DNA of 64,000 nucleotides from Agrypnia vestita (Eukaryota > Arthropoda > Insecta > Trichoptera > Phryganeidae). The position numbers were made by a program, and so were the translations under genes. Of the stretch, positions 48,010 through 59,369 are shown one piece after another (within the stretch, counting starts at the first letter, position 1; each line of letters opens with the position of its first letter). The DNA lies in NCBI GenBank assembly GCA_016648135.1, contig JADDOH010002103.1, forward strand, positions 1 to 64,000, read 5' to 3'. The notes below the pieces were generated by a model. It made no database searches. It was not told the origin of the DNA and saw only the letters and a list, made by a program, of their open reading frames with translations.

Positions 48010-48635
48010 TCCCCCAACACTCCTGCGGAACTCGTGAAGCTTTACTTACTTTCATATTCTTAATCATTTTTAGTTTTCTAAACATTGTTTCTTAGATTTG
48101 CAAGTTTGCAGCTCTTCAAGTTTTCGACAGTCTTTCGAGATATTATACCATTTTCGTTTATTTTTGTTTATTTTTGCATGAACATTTTTGTCAGATGTAT
48201 ATTGTTACTTGGAGTCAAGATATTACGTAGTACCCAACTCTGTGCCAATTGCATTGGAAAATGCATTCCATGTCAATAATGTTAGATGTTAAATCTAAAG
48301 TAACACTAATTGTTTTGTATAAAGTTTTGTTTTATTATTCTGCAGAATTATTTATAGATCATTATTTAAGTTGGTTATCAAAAAAAAAAACAAAAAAAAT
48401 TTTGGTGCTAAAATTACTGTGAAAAACTACTTTCAGAGAGACCAATAGTTATTTCAGTAAAAATCTAGTTATAGGCGTTAAAGTTATTGTGACATTGTCA
48501 ATATCAACTATTTACATGTACGATTGTGTTTGAACACGTCATAAATTTGGTAACATTACATAGTTTCTGTAGAAATGTATTACATTCCTCTTCTGCATTG
48601 GATCATTCAAATAAAGTATTTAATATTTATCTATT
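48010..48635 (+). other. 3' UTR of the calponin-family gene with candidate polyadenylation signal
   Basis: AT-rich non-coding sequence follows the stop codon. The clearest AATAAA is at 48610-48615. A complete foldback MITE begins about 110 bases later, so the transcript probably ends before it. Confidence 0.5.
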
Positions 48636-48745
48636 GTATTATTGGCTTGACCCATTTCTTTCCGTAAAATGTTTTTTTTTATTTTTACAGGGCTTTTACA
48701 AACAAATAGTGGATACCAAATACTTAAAATACAAATACATATATA

Positions 48746-49280
48746 CAGGGTTATTTTTAAAACATTAATAACCTTGCAGGACTATATTCCTGCCTTGATT
48801 AAGAATCGAAAATGTTCAAGCTATTATGACCTAATATCAATAGTTAAAGAGATATGCGACATCAAAGTTTGCATTTTTTTTTCAATATTTCTGACTTATT
48901 TTTTGTAAAATGTTAGACTATCATTACAGTAACACATATCGATTACGAAAAATTCATTCGTTTCAATACAAGTTAAATAAAATGATAAAAACCCTGAAAA
49001 TTCCAATTGGGATTTTTCCAATTGAAATTTGAAGGTTTTTATTTTTTTATTTGACTTGTATTAAAGGAAATGAATTTTTCATATTCGATATAAGTTACTG
49101 TAATGATAGTCCAACGTTTTACAAAAAATAAGTCAGAAATATTGAAAAAAAATGCAAACTTTGATGTGGCATATCTCCATAACTATTGATATTAGGTCAT
49201 AATAGCTTGAACATTTTCGACTCATAATCAAGGCAGAAATATAGTCCTGCGAGGTTATTAATGTTTTACAAATAACCCTG
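48746..49280. mobile_element. complete foldback MITE, 535 bp, TA target
   Basis: CAGGGTTATTTTTAAAACATTAATAACCTTGCAGGACTATA is mirrored by TATAGTCCTGCGAGGTTATTAATGTTTTACAAATAACCCTG, with TA on both sides. Complementarity runs through nearly the whole arms (about 240 bases each). It is the reference copy for at least five half-copies in the window. Confidence 0.9.
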
Positions 49281-49354
49281 TATAAAGATAAATATAATAT
49301 AAAGTAAAAAGCAAGTAAAGAACAAAGCAGAAGCATAAGGAAGACATAATATAT

Positions 49355-50100
49355 TTTTTTTAATTTAATGGCTTGTCACCCAGTAAGAGGATGTTATTGC
49401 CAAAAACTAGTCCATAGGTCATCGACATAAACATTACAGCTCAATGCAATTACTCTCTAAGAATCGTAGTAAAACTTTCAATACTTCCCGTCGGCAGTCT
49501 GTAAGCAATAGCTGGATATTTGTAGGGAGAGGGACATTAAGATCTGCAAGATCCTGGAGTAGGGACTGAGTACCGACATTTAAAATGCACTTGAAAACAA
49601 GTGGTTCAAATCCTCCTCCTCTTGTCCACACGCACAGATTGGGGAGTTCAGAACATGAATTTTTGCAAGGTGTAAGCGGACAGAGCAATGACCCAGACGC
49701 ATTCGGCAAACCATTGAAGTCTCCCTCTTGCTCAATCTGATCCTGTGAAACCAGGCTCGAGATGGGATGAGTGGCTGAATAGCGGCGTAGTGTCGACCTT
49801 TTGACATTTTAGTGAGGTCCCAATGAGACTGCCACTGAAGTGCGGCATCGTTTCTTGTAATATTGAGAAAATCGCTCACTGGAATAGTGGAAAATGTGCC
49901 ATCCCCCTGTGAGATTACATCTTTAGCCAGAGAGTCTGCCTTTTCATTACCAGGGATGCCTACGTGACTCGGAATCCAAGCCAAAACAATTTCAAATTTA
50001 TCCAAGGAAAGGTCATGAATTATACTCCGAATTTCCATGCAGATCTGGTCATCAGGGTGCCGAAAGGGGCTGGATTTAATTTTGAGCAGAGAACTTAAAG
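49355..50100 (-). mobile_element. LINE RNase H and C-terminal region
   Basis: The minus frame at 50038-49580 reads KFEIVLAWIPSHVGIPGNEKADSLAKD, the last RNase H motifs, then a Cys-His segment (CRMRLGHCSVR, CACGQEEEDLNHLFSS). A frameshift moves the end into 49709-49434 (FKCILNVGTQSLLQDLADLN). A T-rich run near 49353 marks the 3' end. I-like LINEs have this order. Confidence 0.8.
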
Positions 50101-50139
50101 AATCTGAAAGAATAAGGCACTTCTTTGATTGTTTTGGTT

Positions 50140-50397
50140 TACATGATTATTTTTCCAAGGTTTTTATCATTTTATACGACTTATACTAAAGCAAATGAAT
50201 TTTTCATAATCGAAATAAGTTAGTGTAACTTTTTGCAAAAAACAAGTCAGAAATATTGAAAAAAAGTGCAAACTTTGATATTGCATATCTCCATAATTAT
50301 TGATATTAGGTCATGGTTGCTAGAACATTTTAGACTCATAACATAGGGAGGAATCTACCGGCTAAGTTTCTGCTGCTAGCTCTGGTACACCCGTATA
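50140..50397 (-). mobile_element. half foldback MITE between LINE parts
   Basis: TTGATATTGCATATCTCCATAATTATTGATATTAGGTCATGGTTGCTAGAACATTTTAGACTC and the GTTTCTGCTGCTAGCTCTGGTACACCC terminus match 37100-37322. Confidence 0.8.
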
Positions 50398-50827
50398 AAT
50401 ATGTATATATCTTCTGAAATTTCTATGGAGAAGTTGTAGAAAGTTCTATAAAGAAGTCCGCGACGACATATATGTTAAGGTTGATTCACATATTATAAAA
50501 ATATGAATAAAATATATATTTAAAATCAATATTAATCTGTCGGGGGTATTTTAAGTAGGTAATGTTAAATTCTTATCATAAAAAATGTTTATCATCAGGG
50601 AATTTTATGTAGATAAAAATTTCTTTTTAACACAATATTGTTTGGACGAGTAGTTTAGATTATATTGATTTTTCACTGATACTCTTAGTCTCAAACTGAA
50701 TTCCGCGCGGGATAAGTTGTGGGCAGAGCTAGTTAATAAATAAATGTATTTTTATACCGCGCCCCATAATTGATGCTCTTACGCAAAACCCTATCACGTG
50801 ATGTCCACGCGCTGAACATTGTTTACG

Positions 50828-51830
50828 TCAATATTCTTGAGCCAGCAAACGCACTATAGTTGCCGTATGATTACCTGAACAGTTCACGCAGGTGGAGACA
50901 TCAGGAGGATTTGTGCATTGATGGGTAAGATGATTTTCACCGCATTTGAAGAATCGAGGAGGGGATCTACATGTCACCTTAGAGTGTCCATAGCAGAAAC
51001 AATTATAACACTGAATGGTTAAGAAAGTGTACAATTCTATCGGCAAAGAATTGTACAAGAGATATACGTGAGAAGGGAGGGTTTGGCCTTCAAAAGTGAG
51101 GACCACTGTTTGTGATGGTTTCCATGTGACAGTACCAGAGGAAGTATCTTTATAGTTTAGACGTCTAGCCTTTACTACTTTACCAATATTTTGTGAAGTG
51201 GAGATATATGAAATTATTTCTTCCTCTGAAAGATTAACGGATATGCCACGTACGAGACCCAGGCGGGTAACATTAAAGGATGGAACGTAAGGTTTAAATT
51301 TATTATTTTGAGAGTTGCTAAAACTAGATACAAAATTGTTTGCCAAAGCTCCAGATTCAAATTCAAGAGAGATTTTATATCTACCTTCTGCATTAATACC
51401 ATCTGAACAAATGCCTTTTGTTTTTTGTTGCAAAATATGTTTACCAAAATCGATTGGGTGGATTGTACCTCGTTCTGTTCTCTGAACATAGACCAGAAAA
51501 GGGGATACTGCTGAATCAGAGTACAACAGTTGAGGATGAGGAAGACGAACCTGAGGAGCAGAAGAAGGCTCTAAAGCTGGGATTATCGAAGACGTAGGGG
51601 AGATAGGAGGAGACGCAACGATGGTAGAGGGCTTAGGTCTTGTTTTCGAAGATCTTTTTTCAATTTTACTTTTTTTTAAAGTTGAAAAAGAGGAATCTTC
51701 TGAGGAATCCGAATCCTCCAAAGGAAAACGCTATATCCCTCTTATGGTAAATGGAGAAGGATGAGGATCTGGGGGATCCGGAGGATCCGGAGGTCTTAAG
51801 TCCTCCATTAAGGATGGAGAAACGGAAATT
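50828..51830 (-). mobile_element. LINE ORF1 (gag-like, zinc knuckles)
   Basis: The 297-codon minus frame (51721-50828) has a Ser/Pro-rich start, an RNA-binding-like middle, and C-terminal knuckles: CYNCFCYGHSKVTC (CX2CX4HX4C), then degenerate KCGENHLTHQC and CVNCSGNH. The natural start is probably further up, where MEDLRPPDPPDPPDPHPSPF is followed by a stop just before 51721. Reverse transcriptase is absent between here and the RNase H at 50038, so the element is internally deleted or two pieces sit side by side. Confidence 0.75.
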
Positions 51831-52079
51831 CGTTAATATGCTACGATACAACAAAATATAAACTAAATACAAAGGGAAAAAAAAAAAAAAAGACTTGCAC
51901 GTGGGGTGTGAGATAAACGTATCAATTCAACATTATTTTTCAATATATTTTTTGTTGTTTTTTATAACATATATTTAAAAAAATTAAATTCTCTACAATT
52001 ATTGTGTTTTTATTTTACATATATAGAATGTATTTATTTATCTGTATTTATCATCCAAAGTAAATTATTCCTTTCTTAA

Positions 52080-52160
52080 AAATATTACGAATATATTCGA
52101 ATATATTATCATTGACTATTCGATATTCGAATAGTTGGAATCACGAATATTTGGAGGCTC
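52080..52160. repeat. AATATTCG-rich repeat
   Basis: TATTCGAATATATT, ATTCGATATTCGAATAG and CACGAATATTTGG recur here, as at 11875-11992. Confidence 0.5.
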
Positions 52161-52297
52161 TAGTTGTGACTCTTAAAACAAACAATGATCGCAGTACAGG
52201 CGGAATAAGCTGGGAGAATTAATCGCTTCACAGTCATCAGGAGAAGTGCGTGTGTTTATTGCGTGTCCACTGAGTTACCGCCGTCGAAAGGTAAGTA

Positions 52298-52440
52298 CGG
52301 TTGCCGGCAAACTTCTTGAAATTCTTTGGCGTAGTGGGGGAATGCGCAGAAGGCAAAATTTGGGTCTCTTTGGTGGAATGGTACATGCGCAAACTTCCCC
52401 CCACTACGCCGTAAAATTTCAAGATGTTTGCCGGCTACTG
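52298..52440. mobile_element. TA-flanked MITE, 143 bp (GTTGCCGGCAAACTTC type)
   Basis: CGGTTGCCGGCAAACTTCTTGAAAT is mirrored by ATTTCAAGATGTTTGCCGGCTACTG, with TA outside both ends. A shorter copy is at 62961-63079. Confidence 0.85.
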
Positions 52441-52826
52441 TACTGACGATATTTGCATTATAAACTATATGGCGGACCAGGTCTTGCACTAAAAACCTGG
52501 TTACGCTGGAATAAACATTATTATTATTATAATTCTCATACTTAGTTATTTAGGTATAGGTTGTGACAGTGACAAAATGTTTGCTTATTATTTTTCCATT
52601 TAGTTCATATATACGAAATAATTAAATATTTACCACTGCATTACTGCTACACTGCATTACCATAAAAAGGAACGCAGGTGTTGTATTGGTAACACAGTTG
52701 TTTTAGATGCATTATTTAAGTTATTAATACATTATTAAAACAAGAATACCCATACATTACTTCTTTTTTTTTCATAAATAAGCTTCTACAACAAATGGCT
52801 CTGACACCCGCGGAAAAACATTGTCG

Positions 52827-53019
52827 CTATAGGCCGGCGCTACACTGCGTGGATCTTCCGCCGCGTCTTTTCCGTCGCATAAAATCGGCCAAGCAAATGG
52901 GTCAACCATAATCCGCGTAGTGTGTTTGATAAGCGCATATTGTACGGAAAGACATGTAGCGGCGTTTCGCAACCGAAGAGACGCGGCGGAAGATCAGCAT
53001 AGTGTGACGCTGGCCATAG
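52827..53019. mobile_element. MITE with 43-bp inverted ends, 193 bp
   Basis: CTATAGGCCGGCGCTACACTGCGTGGATCTTCCGCCGCGTC pairs with GACGCGGCGGAAGATCAGCATAGTGTGACGCTGGCCATAG. The target duplication is unclear. Confidence 0.75.
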
Positions 53020-53039
53020 ACTTCAGTTAAAGCTGGAAC

Positions 53040-54100
53040 CCGTAAAAAATTCTGAAGTAAAGGGAAACATCTTGAAAGGTACCACGTGAAAAAAAAACTT
53101 GTGAAAGAGCGAGAACATAGAGATGCTAAGCATAAATGGAAGACTGCGAATGATAAAGGATGAGAATGTCAAAAAGCTGCACAGAAAAAATTATGGTTAA
53201 CACACCGGCTTCCACACCACGTTTAGGAACTCCAGTTTCACCTAGGTTTAAAGGCCGAAGACAAGTAACACAAGACAAATCTGCATTATATATAAAAAAT
53301 ATGAAATTGTAGGAAGAACTGGAAAAACTGAAAAAGGAGTGCAATAAGTACAAAAAGAGATGCCAAAGAGCTAAAAGTCAGGTAAAGATTCTCTAGAAAA
53401 TAAATATTCTACGTTATCCAATGGCATCAAAAATCATTGCAGTAGATTGAAGACAGTGAAAGAAATGATATCCTTGAAACGAATTTTTCAAGGAGAAGGC
53501 ATATCAAAGCCGAAATTGAAGATTGGTGTTGTACGTGAGACTTTGGGCATTCATCGGATGAAACAAAAGCAGACTGCCCCCAAGAAAAACATTCTGATTG
53601 AGAAAATCAAAATTTTTTTTTGATCACAACGATGTTTCTAGAGCTACAGCTGGAAAACAAGAAACTGTAACCTATAAAAAAACAAAAATGAAAAACGATA
53701 TCAATGAAAAACCTTTACCGTTAATTCAAAAAAGGGATTCTTGACAAAAGATGTTCTTATTCATATTTTATAAAGCCGCCTATAGTTGATGGCAGAGAAA
53801 CTTGTCTATGCAAGACACACACTAATGCGCAGTATATGATAAATGCTCTCCGCAAAAACAAGATCTTTCCTCATCGAAATACAAACAACCTTATCGCAGG
53901 TACAGAATGTTCAACAGAGAGATCAGCTTGCATGACCGGTAATTGTGAAGATTGCAGGACAAAACAAATACAGTACCATACACGGCATGATCTTGAATCA
54001 GTTAAATGGTCTCAAAGGATTAGGAAATCAGAAACGACTGAAAAGTCAAGCAAAAAAGTAAAGATCACAAAAAAGTTGAAGGAAATGTTGCAGAATTGAT
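53040..54100 (+). pseudogene. decayed transposon-like coding sequence, family not identified
   Basis: Fragments in order on plus: a TPASTPRLGTPVSPRFKGRR stretch near 53210, a coiled-coil-like EELEKLKKECNKYKKRCQRA near 53310, LKTVKEMISLKRIFQGEGIS near 53450, RATAGKQETVTYKKTKMKND near 53640, VDGRETCLCKTHTNAQYMIN near 53785 and the open frame 53836-54099 with Cys pairs (ACMTGNCEDCRTKQ). Many stops and shifts. I recall similar repetitive uncharacterised insect proteins with a TCLC segment, but I cannot name the superfamily. Confidence 0.55.
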
Positions 54101-54658
54101 AGAAAAGTTTAATTAGACCCTGGTGAAATTACAGAAACAAGTTTATTTTTAATTTATTTTTTAACCTATTTGGTCTACTTTATGAATGTATAGAGTGCTC
54201 TAGATAAGATATTACTGCTTTACTATAACATTACAACTGCGTTACTTTTTGTCCCCAGTTTTTAATAGAATTTACAGTAATATTTAGGCTTCTGATTAGT
54301 TAAAAATGTCTTAACTTCAAACATACCTGTAGTTCATCATAAGTTGAAGCTTCTATCGCTAGTTTGTATTTATATTTGTTTCTTTTTGTCATTATTTAAG
54401 AAAAGTTAAAGTTTTTCAGTAGTACTTTGGTAACGCAGTGACCTTAACTTTAAAAAATATTTCATTGAACTGATTATTTACGTGATTTAACTTTATGGGA
54501 AATTAATATTAGCATTACAATTTAAAATTGCCATATTAGTACGATTATATAAACAAAACTTAAATTTGTAGTACAATAATGCAGTTGTTTCATTTTTCAA
54601 CCGCTTTGTGTATAAATTGCCATAAATATAGTGATATCATTAAGAACCTCGCTACAAA
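54101..54658 (+). other. no gene seen
   Basis: AT-rich sequence between the decayed coding remnant and the tail of the next LINE. It could be the remnant's 3' part. Confidence 0.4.
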
Positions 54659-56305
54659 TTTATTTTTATTTTTATTTATTTATTTATCTTCATCTTGTTA
54701 CATGACATAGAGATGGAGCCACTCATCTCACTAGGAAGAACCTGTGCTGAGATGAGCAGCTGAACAATATAGTGAGAACAAAAAATAATAAAGATATACA
54801 ACAAAATACTATATAACTATAAGATTAATTAATTAATTAACTGAGTATATAAATATAAAATGTGGATAATAAGAACAGTATATATTGTATAATACAAAAG
54901 CAATAGTGAAAGTAAAGTAATATATATAAAAAAAATCATATGCATGGATAGTAACAAAATGTATATATAATAGCACAGTTAAAATTATATTTAGGTATAT
55001 ACCTATATAAGAAAATTAAATGAATGTTTGTGTATATTAAATAGTGATAAGAAATTAAGTTTAATGAGCAATAAATTATGACCTGTTTTCAGCAGTTGGG
55101 TATTTGTGTAAATGCAGGTGACAATAATGTCTTCTCAAATAGTGTTGGGTAAAAAGTTAAGAGTAGGGTGTCCACACTGACTATGACAGAATGGACACCA
55201 AAGACATTTGGATATCACTTCCATCAGTCTGCATAACACCCTTAACCATTTTTTTAAAAAGTTACAGATTGTTTGCACTCTTAATATTTTCAGGAAGAGC
55301 ATTGAAGAACAAAGGAGCCTTGTAAAAAAAAACTTCTTTGTCCAAGCACTGTCTTGGCATTCATTGGCTGATACATTAAAGAAGTGGACATTCTAATATG
55401 GTGCATTTGCTGGGTTCGTTCAATAATAATTTTTATTTTATAGAATTTGCACAGAGTTTGAATAATGGCAAGCTGGCTGACAGTCATGATTTTATTTTCG
55501 CTGAATAAAAGTTGTGAGGAGTGTAAAAAACTTTTTTTAAACATGATTTTTAAGATTAATTTTTGTGCATTATGTAAATGTTCTAGGGTGGTCTTATAGC
55601 AGTTTCCCCAGAAAATAATATTATAGGTTAGTAATGATTGTACAATAGCATAATATACGGTTTTTAAAGTGTCTTTGTCCAGTATGTTCCGTAATTCCTT
55701 GAAAATATATGTAAGTTTTCTAATTTTATTTGTTGACATAGTAATATGGTTGTTCCACTTCACTTGTTTATCAATAATTATTCCAAGGTACTTGATGTTG
55801 TCTGCTCTTTCCAAAGATTGACAATCGCATTCCTGTACACAGGTATGTAATGTCAGATCATGGTCTAATGAAGGTTGGTTTTTAGAGGAAATACTGAAAG
55901 TAATATATTTTGTTTTTTGAGAATTAAGTGTAATTAAGTGTATTATCAAGCCATCTTTTTACAGTCAACAAACCTTCATTGCTTTTAGCATAGGTTTCTT
56001 CCCAAGTATCACCACTAAATACCAAGACTGTGTCATCTGAAAATGACACAGAAATACCAGAAAATTTTACTTTACATAAGTCATTTATATATAATAAGAA
56101 TAAAATAGGTCCCAGTACACTACCCTGGGGTACACCATATAAAACTGTATTGTTAGAACTAACATGTTCCTTTATTGTTACTATTTGCGTTCTATTTTTA
56201 AGGTATGTTCTAAACCAGTTTAGTGTCTTATTTAAAATACCCAGTGAACTGAGCTTTTTATGGAGTATACCATGAGATACAGTATCAAAGGCCTTGGACA
56301 AATGT
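54659..56305 (-). mobile_element. Jockey/CR1-like LINE, 5'-truncated, minus strand
   Basis: 56301-55924 reads MSKAFDTVSHGILHKKLSSL, GVPQGSVLGPILFLLYINDL and FSDDTVLVFSGDTWEETYAK. 55949-55290 reads DNIKYLGIIIDKQVKWNNHI and TVYYAIVQSLLTYNIIFWGN. The YADD box is changed to FSDD, and a frame change lies between the parts. The tail is AAATAAAT-type at 54659-54685. The coding sequence starts abruptly at SKAFD, so it is 5'-truncated. Confidence 0.85.
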
Positions 56306-56599
56306 AAGTATATTATAGATTAAACTATTACCATTGAGTATTATCAATAAATAATAAGAAAATATTAATTTTAATTTTAATTTTTTTTGAAAAATCACTG
56401 CTCATTTTAGTCATCGAAAAGTATTTTGGCCCATATAATAAAAATTCAAATAATAAAAAGTAATAATACACAGTGAAAAGCAATAGCACAAGCTTAGAAA
56501 ATCATAATACAATAAAAATGTTACATAATATGTAGTTAGTTATCTCATTCAACCAACAATCAAAACAAATACAAATCAATTACATTTTTAAGTCTTCTT

Positions 56600-56866
56600 C
56601 TTCTTCTGCTTCATCTAGGACTGCGTCCTGTCATTGCTCAGAGCCTTTTCCTGGGATACAGATGTCCAGCTATCTCGCCATCTTTTATGCGGTCTTCCTG
56701 GGAGTCTGGTACAAGGCGGTAGCTTGTTCGCTGCTATGTTCACTACTCTCTCAGAACAAGCTTCCCCATCGGACAATATCCTCGATGTTACAAGTCCTTC
56801 GTATTTTGGAATTCCTCACTCGGTCTCGGATTGTCAGTCCCGCAATGGGTCGCAGAGTCTTCATCT
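56600..56866 (-). mobile_element. LINE 3' end, left half of a split copy
   Basis: The minus frame reads MKTLRPIAGLTIRDRVRNSK and IRRTCNIEDIVRWG, then in another frame LPGRPHKRWRDSWTS. The tail is (GAA)n at about 56595-56610, typical of RTE-like LINEs. It continues from 59370. Confidence 0.8.
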
Positions 56867-58259
56867 TTTTTTCGCCGTGCGATAGTACTGAACGCCTGAC
56901 GTTCCTCGTCTCGCGTCTGTAAAAATTAATAATTTGTACCATAATGGAGCAAAAACTTCTTGAAATTTTGGCTCAACAGAGCAAAACACTCGAGCTGGTG
57001 CTAGAAAGAGTGCAGAAGCTGGAAGATATTGTCACAAAGAGACTCGGGAGTATTTGAAATGCTGTGAAGGAATCAGAATTTACTGGCCGGCATTCTGGTA
57101 TCAATATCTCCGAGACCACCACGACGAACCGAAGAATGCAAAGAGCGATCATCACACCGACAACTGCGTCTGCGCGTACAGAGTGCGCAGTCCCCGCGAC
57201 AGCAGTACCTGCAAGTCCCTCACCTCTTCCCCCGCTGCCGCCCGCAACACTCATTGTTGACATGCCGCCTGCGCTTGTCACAACAAATCAACCGAGCGCT
57301 AGCGGTGACAGCGAAGCAGTACCTCGAAAAATGACTACACGAGCAGCAGCGCGAGAATAAAAAACCAGGCAAAAGCCTGTTAACTACGCTGTGGCTGTCA
57401 CTGGTTCATCTGGCGAGGCTTCAACCATCTCTCCTGCTGCATCTTCTGCTGCTGGCGCTTCACAATGTTTCGGCTAGTGATCTTGACATCATAGCACTAA
57501 CCGAGACCTGGTTGAATGCTAGCATTTTCGACTCCGAACTTTTTGATGGTAATTTTACAATAGTAAGACGAGATCGCGGTGGCCACAGGCAGGGTGGGTA
57601 ATGTTTGTTGGGAGTGAGAAATAGAGAAAACTTGCAAGTCGAGCGTTTTTCTGTTTTGGAAACGTCCAATGAAGATCTCTGGGTAAAACTGACATAAGAA
57701 CTCGATATTACGTTCATTTGTGTATTATATTTTCCTCCGTCGTGTGAGACTGATATGTATCGACTGTTCTTCGATAAGATGTTATCCAGTTTAGAACTAC
57801 TTCAGGATAAAAACTTCATTATATTGGGAGACTTTAACATGCAGTCAGCTCGGGACAATTCAAGTGTAGAAGCTGACTTAATTTTTTTATGCTCTATGTT
57901 AGGTCTCTCGCAGTATAATAATATTTTAAACTCCAGAAATAGAACTCTGGATTTTGTAGAAGAGCAGTTGATATTTCTCGGTCATTATCACCTCTTACGA
58001 AAGATAATTACCATCCCGCACTTGAATTTTCTTACAATCCGATTTCATATTGCCCCTGTCGAACTAGAGTTCCCGGAGAGGATACGGTTCGTCGGAGGGG
58101 CTGGAACTTTGATAAAGGTGACTTCGACAGACTGTACCCTCTTATGGACGTTATTGGACGTGCTTCGGTTTGTTCGTTCGACTGAGAACTCACAGGTTCT
58201 GTATATTCTGCCTCAGCTTATTATTGCAGAAAACCAACTATTTTACACAATAAATTGAT

Positions 58260-58774
58260 TAGTAGTACTAGTATTGCCTTATTTACTTAATGGTTTATTA
58301 AAACTTCCCACATTGTCTACTGGGTGAGATGGCATACCCCTATGCCATCTTACCCTGTTGGCATATAACCGAGAAAAAAAATTGCACTTCCATCAATATG
58401 AAAGCTACGTAACTCTAATTTAAGTAAACCATAATCATCATACTTAGCCCTAAAAATACATTCAAACTTACCTGATATCTCATATTGTACTTACCTGATT
58501 ATTAAACTTACCTGATATCTCATATCTCACTTGTAATTTTGGTTAATCTTTTATGAAAAAATAAATTTACGCGAGGCAATTTTACGAAAAGAAGCATGGT
58601 GTCCACCTGGATAGTGCTCGCGCACTGGCAACGGGCACGTCGCGACATGTTGGCATTAGTGATCTACCCGTGTAGATGGAGACGCCACTGGACGGCGAAT
58701 TGTGGAGATACACCGACTATGCCATCTCAGCCACTATGCCGTCTCAGACCACCTTCCCCTAGTCTACAGAATAG
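58260..58774 (+). other. non-LINE sequence inside the LINE, with hairpin and direct repeats
   Basis: A 15-bp hairpin GGGTGAGATGGCATA/TATGCCATCTTACCC lies at 58322-58355. AACTTACCTGATATCTCATAT occurs twice (about 58468, 58505), and TATGCCATCTCA-like words recur near 58726. It sits where the polymerase domain should be, so it may be an insertion or replacement. Confidence 0.5.
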
Positions 58775-59102
58775 AAGGAATGTGTATTTGATTACACATT
58801 TTTATCGATTGTTGTGCGGTATGATCGATAATCCTGAAATTATGCTGAGCATGGGTTTGTATGTTCCTGATAATTACATTAGACATCGTCAGCATAGATT
58901 GTTTCACATTCCAATATACAGGACCAACCTGCCGATGGTTATGCCTGTTGGAAGAGCCACAGCTATGCTGAACAAAATCGCTTTGGGTATTGATATATTC
59001 CATGTGTCTGAGGGGGTTTTCTGAATCAGGATTCTCCTACACCTTTGATGTGAATGAATTTATATACATATATAAGGTTAAAATTTTTCGTTAACTTACC
59101 AG

Positions 59103-59176
59103 ACCGCTATGGTGAAATTGGATAACGCGCCATCCTCGGATAGAATGGAGGTCTGTGTTCGAATCCCGGTAGCGGT
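59103..59176 (+). repeat. tRNA-like SINE head
   Basis: ACCGCTA (59103) pairs with TAGCGGT (59170). The A-box-like TGGTGAAATTGG and the B-box GTTCGAATCC are present. The anticodon stem is bulged, and the tail word TGTCTTTTCTAATTG follows as at 11560-11755, so this is a SINE rather than a working tRNA gene. Confidence 0.65.
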
Positions 59177-59369
59177 TAAAATATTATTTCGGTAATTTGA
59201 TTTTTTCTGTATGTCTTTTCTAATTGTTTAATAAAAATTGTTTGTATTTATATACATTTAATATTTTTTTGTTTGTATATTATCTCACATTTTAATAATA
59301 TTTACAAATTAAACATATGTTGGTAATGTAAATGTTATGTTATAAATAAATAAATTGAAATTGAAATCT

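Larger units (their letters stand above)
56867..59365 (+). mobile_element. LINE inserted in another LINE; ORF1 and endonuclease kept, reverse transcriptase lost
   Basis: Flanked by ATCT at 56863-56866 and 59366-59369. The short 5' leader is TTTTTTCGCCGTGCGATAGT. ORF1 starts at 56944 (MEQKLLEILAQQSKTLELVL, a coiled coil, soon hit by a TGA). The endonuclease domain spans about 57470-57960 (DLDIIALTETWLNASIFDSE, IILGDFNMQSARDNSS). From 58775 comes the reverse transcriptase C-terminus (YLITHFYRLLCGMIDNPEIM, YVPDNYIRHRQHRLFHIPIY). The tail is TAAATAAATAAATTGAAATTG. The polymerase core is missing. Confidence 0.8.

Noticed and set aside
58596..59024. 142-codon open frame as a novel fusion protein
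   Set aside because: The second half is the C-terminus of a known LINE type; the first half is unrelated sequence that happens to be open.
59103..59176. Functional tRNA gene
   Set aside because: The acceptor stem pairs, but the anticodon stem is bulged and the sequence shares a SINE tail with another copy.
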